Source: Saprospiraceae bacterium
GTDB lineage: Bacteria > Bacteroidota > Bacteroidia > Chitinophagales > Saprospiraceae
Reading direction: 5' to 3'
NCBI GenBank assembly: GCA_027031145.1
Contig: JALVEG010000008.1
Coordinates: forward strand, 1-6,108
Length of the DNA stretch: 6,108 nucleotides
The notes beneath the pieces are model-generated. The model did no database searches. It was not told where the DNA came from and worked only from the letters and a program-made list of their open reading frames with translations. A program made the position numbers and the translations under genes. Positions 1 through 4,000 of this stretch are shown in pieces. Within the stretch, counting starts at the first letter, position 1, and each line of letters begins with the position of its first letter.

Positions 1-154
1 CACTTAAATAAATACTTTTATTTTGAATAAGTTCATTTTGAATTTTTTGGATAAATTCAATAACTCTGTCTTTTTCAATCTTTTCTTTTTCATAAGCTTT
101 TTCAAGCCCAATGGTTACTTTCGCGGAAAATGTTTTCACTGTTTTTCTATTCAT
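1..154 (-). CDS. Partial uncharacterised small protein (5' end only)
   Basis: A minus-strand reading frame opens with ATG at 154-152 and runs without a stop off the left edge, giving the first 51 residues. It begins MNRKTVKTFSAKVTIGLEKA and continues as a charged, helix-forming stretch rich in Lys, Glu and Ile. It has no signal peptide or membrane segment, so the product is probably cytoplasmic. The pattern F-x-A-x-V-x-x-G-L-x-x-x-Y (residues 9-21) resembles short uncharacterised proteins I associate with Bacteroidota, but I cannot name a family and suggest no function. It lies 56 bp downstream of the lipoprotein gene on the same strand and could be co-transcribed with it. No promoter of its own was found in that gap. 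Confidence 0.55.
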   Translation of the reverse strand, partial: MNRKTVKTFSAKVTIGLEKAYEKEKIEKDRVIEFIQKIQNELIQNKSIYLS

Positions 155-210
155 TTGGAATAGTAATTATATTTATTGAAATCTACTTATCAAAACAAGT
201 TAATGTTCTT

Positions 211-633
211 TTATTTGTTTTTATCGTGTAAATAGCACCTTCCTGATTTGTTTCTGGTTTTATTTTTACATCTTTCACCGGATTTGGTAATAGCAGTACA
301 TCTTTTTAATTCAGGAAATGCATCAAAACAATCTGTTCCTTTTTTTATTATTTTTACTTTAAATTGCACTCCTCTGAAATCAGAAAAAGAAGTTGTACCT
401 GAAGATATATTACTTGGATTAAAATCATCATAATCTATATATCCGCCATTTGGAAAATACAATCTAACAAGTTTTTCATTTTTTACTTCTGCTGTCAGAG
501 TATATGATGATTCTTTTAGTGTTCTGGGATTGTATCTTTCAACTTCTACACAATAAACTCCATCAGATATAGTCGATATATTACACGAAATTAATAAAAA
601 CAATATGAATGAAAAAATATATTTTAAATTCAT
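211..633 (-). CDS. Small putative lipoprotein with Cys/His-rich C-terminal tail
   Basis: This is a 140-residue protein. The N-terminus MNLKYIFSFILFLLISC is a short lipoprotein signal: a Lys, a hydrophobic core and a lipobox L-I-S-C with Cys17 as the likely lipidated residue, which predicts export and membrane anchoring. The middle is polar and Tyr/Asp-rich with no recognised domain. The last 30 residues contain C112-x9-C122-x10-C133-x2-H136, a compact possible metal-binding or disulfide motif. Similar tails occur at the ends of small Bacteroidota proteins (DUF5763 type, from memory and unverified). The frame extends upstream to a TTG at 642, but I chose ATG 633: the promoter -7 box ends at 651, leaving almost no leader for the TTG, and the signal peptide begins naturally at this Met. 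Function is unknown. It lies outside the mobile element, on the opposite strand. Confidence 0.75.
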   Translation of the reverse strand: MNLKYIFSFILFLLISCNISTISDGVYCVEVERYNPRTLKESSYTLTAEVKNEKLVRLYFPNGGYIDYDDFNPSNISSGTTSFSDFRGVQFKVKIIKKGTDCFDAFPELKRCTAITKSGERCKNKTRNKSGRCYLHDKNK

Positions 634-650
634 TGAGTACAATTTATATT

Positions 651-680
651 CAAAAGTAGTTATTTTTTTTTAAAATTCAA
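651..680 (-). promoter_or_regulatory. Bacteroidota-type promoter of the lipoprotein gene
   Basis: On the minus strand, TTG (680-678) is followed by a 19-bp A/T-rich spacer and TACTTTTG (658-651). This matches the Bacteroidota sigma consensus TTG-N19-21-TAnnTTTG. The predicted start of transcription is about 644, giving a leader of roughly 10 nt before the ATG at 633. Confidence 0.65.
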
Positions 681-719
681 TTATGTTTTGTTGAATAGGA
701 ACAAATCAAAACTTTTCAT

Positions 720-737
720 CAGAAATAAGTATTTCTG
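720..737. repeat. Perfect short inverted repeat beside repeat copy 1
   Basis: CAGAAATA (720-727), two bases, then TATTTCTG (730-737) form an 8-bp perfect stem with a 2-nt loop, so as a cruciform it needs a slightly larger loop. It abuts and overlaps by 2 bp the left end of the first 87-bp repeat. No T-tract follows on either strand, so a terminator role is not supported. The rest of the gap from 643 to 829 holds only the lipoprotein promoter and repeat copy 1. Confidence 0.4.
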
Positions 738-822
738 ACCGCTGTAACTCGCCATATATGATGTTTTTTATTTTTTCGGGATTTCTTAAAATGAAACTCG
801 CCTACGTTTCTATCGAAACTTC
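736..822. repeat. 87-bp direct repeat, copy 1
   Basis: It is identical to 1103-1189 except for one base (T757 versus C1124). The two copies lie 367 bp apart and enclose the GIY-YIG gene. This copy starts TGACCGCTGTAACTCGCC and ends in the hairpin GTTTC-TATC-GAAAC followed by TTC. It stops exactly where copy 2 continues into GGCGAGT, so the outer arm of the long hairpin seen at copy 2 is missing here. It lies just beyond the stop codon of the GIY-YIG gene on the minus strand. Confidence 0.9.
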
Positions 823-829
823 AAAATGT

Positions 830-1126
830 TTACAAATCTCGTTTAAAAAATCTTTTATTCATAATAGCTCTATCGGATCCTGTTTTTAAATACTTTTCAA
901 AATTTATCGCCTGATATTTATCAGAAAAAGCGAAATACGTCTCCAGTTCGAGTGGTCTGCGATTTTTAGTAGCAGGAACAGATCCCCTTTTATGTCTTTC
1001 TAAACGATCAGATAAATTGTTGGTATATCCCGTGTATGGCTTATTATCACTACATCTTAAAATATAAACAAACCAAAATTGCTTTTCGTTTTTAAGCGGT
1101 CTTGACCGCTGTAACTCGCCATACAT
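830..1126 (-). CDS. GIY-YIG nuclease-family protein
   Basis: This 98-residue protein has a single GIY-YIG domain. The core is V20-Y-I-L...Y31-T-G-Y-T35 (variant of GIY...YIG), then R41 in the L-x-x-R-L-x-x-H helix (likely the catalytic Arg), H45, and E77 in F-E-K-Y-L-K (likely the metal-binding catalytic Glu). The domain is complete and about the usual size for stand-alone bacterial members. Such proteins are predicted DNA endonucleases, but the cellular role of these small ones is mostly unknown. ATG 1126 is the only in-frame Met before the domain. The first 8 codons lie inside repeat copy 2 (1103-1189) and the next few in a palindrome, so residues 1-13 (MYGELQRSRPLKN) are repeat-derived and may not be functional. 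It lies downstream of the tRNA-Asp 3' end on the same strand. No Bacteroidota promoter was seen before it, so readthrough from the tRNA is possible. Confidence 0.85.
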   Translation of the reverse strand: MYGELQRSRPLKNEKQFWFVYILRCSDNKPYTGYTNNLSDRLERHKRGSVPATKNRRPLELETYFAFSDKYQAINFEKYLKTGSDRAIMNKRFFKRDL

Positions 1127-1189
1127 GATGTTTTTTATTTTTTCGGGATTTCTTAAAATGAAACTCGCCTACGTTTCTATCGAAACTTC
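1103..1189. repeat. 87-bp direct repeat, copy 2
   Basis: This is the partner of 736-822, with one mismatch in 87 bp. It covers the start codon of the GIY-YIG gene and most of the hairpin after the tRNA-Asp fragment. On its left it is preceded by AGCGGTC (1095-1101), which pairs with GACCGCT (1104-1110) as a 7-bp palindrome. On its right it runs directly into GGCGAGTGAAAGCGGTC and the tRNA end, so this copy is the more complete and probably the ancestral one. Confidence 0.9.
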
Positions 1190-1206
1190 GGCGAGTGAAA
1201 GCGGTC
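1104..1206. repeat. 103-bp unit with imperfect terminal inverted repeats
   Basis: The left end GACCGCTGTAACTCGCC (1104-1120) matches the complement of the right end (1190-1206, read on the minus strand as GACCGCTTTCACTCGCC) at 15 of 17 positions. The 7-mer ACTCGCC occurs once more inside (1163-1169). The right arm overlaps the acceptor end of the tRNA-Asp fragment, so the inverted repeat may have arisen from duplication of the tRNA 3' end rather than from a transposon. No flanking target duplication is visible. Confidence 0.6.
1163..1196 (-). terminator. Long hairpin after the tRNA-Asp end, probable terminator
   Basis: Read on the minus strand, ACTCGCC (1196-1190), a 3-nt internal bulge, GTTTC (1186-1182), loop GATA, GAAAC (1177-1173), a 3-nt bulge and GGCGAGT (1169-1163) form a 12-bp two-part stem. 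It is followed by TTTCATTTT. It starts 5 nt after the tRNA discriminator base, where a tRNA transcript terminator is expected. The T-tract is interrupted, so termination may be weak. Confidence 0.5.
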
Positions 1207-1221
1207 CGGACGGGACTCGAA
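1202..1221 (-). other. tRNA-Asp 3' end fragment = attachment-site scar
   Basis: On the minus strand these 20 nt read as the T-loop TTCGAGT, T-stem 3' strand CCCGT, acceptor strand CCGGACC and discriminator G, that is tRNA positions 54-73. The T-arm GTTCGAGTCCCGTCCG and G73 are characteristic of bacterial tRNA-Asp(GUC). Upstream of position 54 (from 1222) the sequence changes at once to A/T-rich element DNA with no T-stem 5' strand, anticodon or D-arm, so this is not a functional tRNA. The adjacent tyrosine recombinase gene and the abrupt change fit integration into the 3' end of tRNA-Asp. The reconstituted tRNA should lie at the other end of the element. Confidence 0.75.
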
Positions 1222-1238
1222 TATTTATTTTTTAATAT

Positions 1239-1300
1239 TCTTTAATAGACTTTAAACTTGTATTTTTCAATGTTTTATAATATCTTTGCACTATTAAAGA
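1239..1300. repeat. 10-bp perfect inverted repeat flanking the integrase promoter
   Basis: TCTTTAATAG (1239-1248) is exactly complementary to CTATTAAAGA (1291-1300). The promoter lies between the arms, which suits repressor operators or integrase/excisionase arm sites. The left arm lies in three TTTAA blocks starting at 1231, 1241 and 1251, spaced one DNA turn apart. Confidence 0.5.
1257..1288 (+). promoter_or_regulatory. Bacteroidota-type promoter of the integrase operon
   Basis: CTTG (1257-1260), a 20-bp spacer and TATCTTTG (1281-1288) match TTG-N19-21-TAnnTTTG. Transcription would start near 1295, leaving a leader of about 50 nt before ATG 1344. The promoter is within 70 bp of the tRNA-Asp scar, so it belongs to the element rather than the host. 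Confidence 0.7.
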
Positions 1301-1320
1301 CTATTGTGAACTAATTAATT

Positions 1321-1344
1321 CGACCACCATAACGACCACTATTA
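1321..1344 (+). promoter_or_regulatory. Tandem CGACCAC repeat just before the integrase start
   Basis: CGACCACCATAA (1321-1332) and CGACCACTATTA (1333-1344) are two 12-bp direct repeats reaching into the start codon. The core ACCACNATWA recurs inverted before the HTH gene (3704-3713) and again at 5732-5741. Binding here would block translation or transcription of the integrase or serve as arm-type recombination sites. This role is inferred. Confidence 0.45.
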
Positions 1345-2582
1345 TGAATAAAGTAAATTTTAATTTAAAGAATCCTAATAAAGAAAGTTCATTAATTATT
1401 TTAGTTTTCAGGTACTCAAATAGAATTTATAAAGAGTCTATGAAAATAACAATCCCAGTAAAACATTGGAATAAAAAAAGACAACGAATTAGAGAAATCT
1501 CAGGTTATTTTGAATACCCGGGTTACAATGCAAAATTAGATTATATGGAAAGAACTGTTAAAAAAGCATTTAGTAACTTTCAAAGAAGAGACCAAATACC
1601 ATCTATAAAAGAGTTAAAAGAAGAAATATATAATATTTTAGATATAAATAATTTAAAAAACTCCAAACATGATACAAATACTATAATAGGTTATATTGAA
1701 AATTTTATTCACGATGCAAAAGAAAATGAAAAATATACTAAAGGAACCTTGCAAGGTTATAATCAAATGCTAAAAGTAGTCAAAAGTTTGCCTAATAGTA
1801 GAACACTGGAATTTAAAGATTTAGATAATAGTATTCTTGATAGTATGACTTATATAATGGTAAATAAGTTTGATTATGGTATAAATCAAATAAATAAAAT
1901 ACAAAAAAAATTAATAACAGTTGTAAACCATGCTAAAATTGATGGATATTCTATAAATAGAGCTTTTTATTCTAAAGGTTGGAGAGTAAAAGCTAAAAGT
2001 ATAAATAATAGTGGAGTGGCTTTTACCAAAGAAGAAATACATAAAATAAAAGAATTAAAACTTAATAAAAGGTTAGATAAAATAAGGGATATATTTTTAC
2101 TAGGTATAAATGTTGGTCAAAGGTATAGTGATTTAAAATCATTGAATAAAGATAAAATTATAAATAAAGATGGAGTTGAATATTGGGATTTTGTGCAGCA
2201 AAAAACTAAAAAAAGAATTACAATTCCGGTAGATGAACAAAGTAAGAATATTTTAAATAAATACAATGGTTATCCTCCTTATGTATCTTCACAGATTTTT
2301 AATAAATATTTAAAAGAAATTTGTAAATTAGCAGAAATTAATGATGAAATAATAATTAGAAAAGAATACCCTAATAAGAAAACAAAAGAAGAAAGAAAAA
2401 AGAAATATGAAATTGTTTCATCTCATGATATGAGAAGAACTTTTGTTACTTTAGCACACAAAAAAGGTATACCGGCAGCGGTAATAATGAAAGTATCCGG
2501 GCATTCAAATTTAAAAACTTTTTCAGATTATTTGAAAATTGACTTAAAGAAAGAAATGCTTAATTTAACTAATTTATACTAA
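1344..2582 (+). CDS. Tyrosine recombinase / integrase
   Basis: This 412-residue protein has the layout of Bacteroidota integrases. Residues about 1-95 are an N-terminal arm-DNA-binding domain (beta-rich, with the pattern I-T-I-P-V-K-H-W-N-K-K-R-Q-R). Residues about 110-205 are an alpha-helical SAM-like core-binding domain. Residues about 225-405 are the catalytic domain. All catalytic residues are present: R260 (G-Q-R-Y-S-D-L), beta-hairpin K287, H361-x-x-R364 (S-H-D-M-R-R-T-F), H387 (S-G-H-S) and nucleophile Y396 (D-Y-L-K). It should cut and rejoin DNA through a 3'-phosphotyrosine intermediate, integrating and excising the element at tRNA-Asp. Position beside the attachment scar is the usual arrangement. 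The start ATG lies at the end of the tandem ACCAC repeats and no Shine-Dalgarno sequence is seen. It is followed after 5 bp by the unknown gene, so the two are probably co-transcribed. Confidence 0.95.
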   Translation: MNKVNFNLKNPNKESSLIILVFRYSNRIYKESMKITIPVKHWNKKRQRIREISGYFEYPGYNAKLDYMERTVKKAFSNFQRRDQIPSIKELKEEIYNILDINNLKNSKHDTNTIIGYIENFIHDAKENEKYTKGTLQGYNQMLKVVKSLPNSRTLEFKDLDNSILDSMTYIMVNKFDYGINQINKIQKKLITVVNHAKIDGYSINRAFYSKGWRVKAKSINNSGVAFTKEEIHKIKELKLNKRLDKIRDIFLLGINVGQRYSDLKSLNKDKIINKDGVEYWDFVQQKTKKRITIPVDEQSKNILNKYNGYPPYVSSQIFNKYLKEICKLAEINDEIIIRKEYPNKKTKEERKKKYEIVSSHDMRRTFVTLAHKKGIPAAVIMKVSGHSNLKTFSDYLKIDLKKEMLNLTNLY

Positions 2583-2587
2583 TACTT

Positions 2588-3580
2588 ATGTTTAATAATG
2601 ATTACTTTAATATTAAATTTTATATGTTACCAAAAAGGTATTATGAAGAATATATTGTTTTTGATGAAGAAGAATATTCAATTACATCTAATAATATTAA
2701 AGAAACCCTTCATGATGAATTTCCTAAAAATATAATAGATTTATTAAAATATCTTTTATCAATCACATTTTTAAAACATATTTATCGAGAAGAAAATAAT
2801 AAAATAATTCTATTTGAAAACATATCAAAATTATATTGTATTATTGAGGAGTACAATAACAACAAAGTTAATAAACTAGTTAAAAATATAGCTTTAAGGT
2901 ATTTAGAAAGTTTTGCTCTTATATATATGAATAAAAGTATTCAAACAGAAATTTTACCAAATAAATATATTGAAATTCTTCCAAATTTTAAATTGCCAGC
3001 CATAAGCAGAAGTCGATGGAATAATCAAAAGAAAGGTGAAAATGGAATAGAAAAAACAATAATAGAAGAGAGTTATTGCTTCATAAAATCATATATGATA
3101 GACCCTCAAATATATATAAACAAAATTCAACTTTATCACAATTTATCATTTATAGGAATATTATATTCTTATAACTTTTGTATTAATAAAAGAGTAACGA
3201 AATTTCGAGATATTTTAAAAAATGTTTCTTCATCATATTTTTCAAATAATACTTCTAAAGACTTTGTTAAAAGTAGGTTTAAAATAATAATTTCTGATAG
3301 TCATAAAATAATTTCTATAAAAATATTTTTTAAATATATCCTCGAACAATTAGAAAAAGAATATGATTTAGATTATGATTCAAATTTTAGTTATAAACCC
3401 AATCATAAAATTTCACGAAAATTCTTTGAGTTAGTTTCACAATATATCATTCCCGATAAAGACGATATTGAACCAGATAGTTTTGAAAACATATTTGATA
3501 TCACTGGAAGTTCAGATAATTTTGAAAATGAAGTTAAATATTTAATTAAAATATTGAACCAAGAAATTGATAATCTATAA
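2588..3580 (+). CDS. Uncharacterised 330-residue protein of the element
   Basis: I do not recognise this protein. It is predicted soluble: no signal peptide or convincing membrane segment, mostly helical, rich in Ile, Asn, Lys and Tyr. Visible landmarks are an acidic N-terminal stretch (Y-E-E-Y-I-V-F-D-E-E-E, about 18-28), a basic S-R-S-R-W motif with the only Trp at 144, and an acidic C-terminal part (I-P-D-K-D-D-I-E-P-D, about residues 290-299). No nuclease, ATPase, methylase, HTH or zinc motif is evident. The start ATG is 5 bp after the integrase stop, which makes translational coupling and a shared transcript likely. A 157-bp gap separates it from the HTH/polymerase operon. It could be a recombination or replication partner, or cargo such as a phage-defence or superinfection factor. 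The sequence favours none of these. Confidence 0.8.
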   Translation: MFNNDYFNIKFYMLPKRYYEEYIVFDEEEYSITSNNIKETLHDEFPKNIIDLLKYLLSITFLKHIYREENNKIILFENISKLYCIIEEYNNNKVNKLVKNIALRYLESFALIYMNKSIQTEILPNKYIEILPNFKLPAISRSRWNNQKKGENGIEKTIIEESYCFIKSYMIDPQIYINKIQLYHNLSFIGILYSYNFCINKRVTKFRDILKNVSSSYFSNNTSKDFVKSRFKIIISDSHKIISIKIFFKYILEQLEKEYDLDYDSNFSYKPNHKISRKFFELVSQYIIPDKDDIEPDSFENIFDITGSSDNFENEVKYLIKILNQEIDNL

Positions 3581-3737
3581 TATTGTATTTCAATAAATTA
3601 TATTTTCACTATAGCATTCCGATAAAGTAATTCCTATTTTTTTGTCTACTTCGTTTTTTCGTTTTTTTCAAACAACGACTATATTGCTCTAACATTCAAG
3701 CGATTATGGTGGTTATTATTATAAAAGAATTTAAATT
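3581..3737 (+). promoter_or_regulatory. Intergenic region before the HTH-polymerase operon
   Basis: This 157-bp gap contains T-rich direct repeats (TTCGTTTTTT then CGTTTTTTT, about 3650-3668) and, at 3704-3713, TTATGGTGGT. On the minus strand this reads ACCACCATAA, identical to the motif before the integrase and 25 bp upstream of the HTH start. I found no good TTG-N19-TAnnTTTG promoter and no clear terminator. The operon may use a degenerate promoter, be activated, or be read from the integrase transcript. It is also a possible origin or arm-site region. Confidence 0.4.
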
Positions 3738-3989
3738 ATGTATAAAATTTATGAAGAAATAAAAGAAATGATTTCCGTTGAAGTACAACAGTTAAAACGT
3801 GCTTTAAAAGAAGAATTAATTAATGAATGTAAAGAAGATAAATATTTAACACGAAAAGAAGCTGCTAAATATTTAAAAGTTTCATTAGCAACAATTGATA
3901 ACTATGTAAAAAAGGGACTAAAAAAATATAAATTAGGCAGAAGTACCAGATTTTTAAAATCTGATATTGATTTATTTATTAAAAACTAA
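3738..3989 (+). CDS. Excisionase-like MerR/HTH_17 DNA-binding protein
   Basis: This 83-residue protein has residues about 4-33 as a charged helix likely to form a coiled coil for dimerisation. Residues 36-82 form a winged helix-turn-helix of the HTH_17/excisionase type: Y-L-T-R-K-E-A-A-K-Y-L-K-V-S helix, T-I-D-N-Y-V-K-K-G recognition helix, then the wing K-L-G-R-S-T-R-F and the closing S-D-I-D-L-F-I. Small proteins of this class accompany Bacteroidota integrases and act as recombination directionality factors or transcription regulators. It precedes the polymerase gene by 11 bp, so one mRNA is likely, linking excision or regulation to replication. The inverted ACCACCATAA site upstream could be its own operator. 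No Shine-Dalgarno sequence is visible. Whether it is an excisionase or a repressor cannot be told from sequence. Confidence 0.85.
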   Translation: MYKIYEEIKEMISVEVQQLKRALKEELINECKEDKYLTRKEAAKYLKVSLATIDNYVKKGLKKYKLGRSTRFLKSDIDLFIKN

Positions 3990-4000
3990 AATTTAGTATT

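Noticed and set aside
248..433. Plus-strand 61-codon reading frame
   Set aside because: It lies wholly antisense to the lipoprotein gene, has no promoter and no recognisable domain.
690..762. Short minus-strand frame starting at the ATG in repeat copy 1 (begins MASYSGQKYL)
   Set aside because: It is 24 residues long, lacks the GIY-YIG domain expected if the cassette were duplicated, and has no translation signal.
1104..1206. Ordinary insertion sequence
   Set aside because: It is too short, has no transposase and no target-site duplication; kept only as a repeat unit with inverted ends.
1202..1221. Functional tRNA gene
   Set aside because: Only positions 54-73 are present; no anticodon arm, D-arm or acceptor 5' strand follows.
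3478..3526. TAGTTTTG and TAATTTTG as promoters for the HTH operon
   Set aside because: Both are inside the coding sequence (Asp-Ser/Asn-Phe-Glu codons) and lack a TTG at 19-21 bp upstream.
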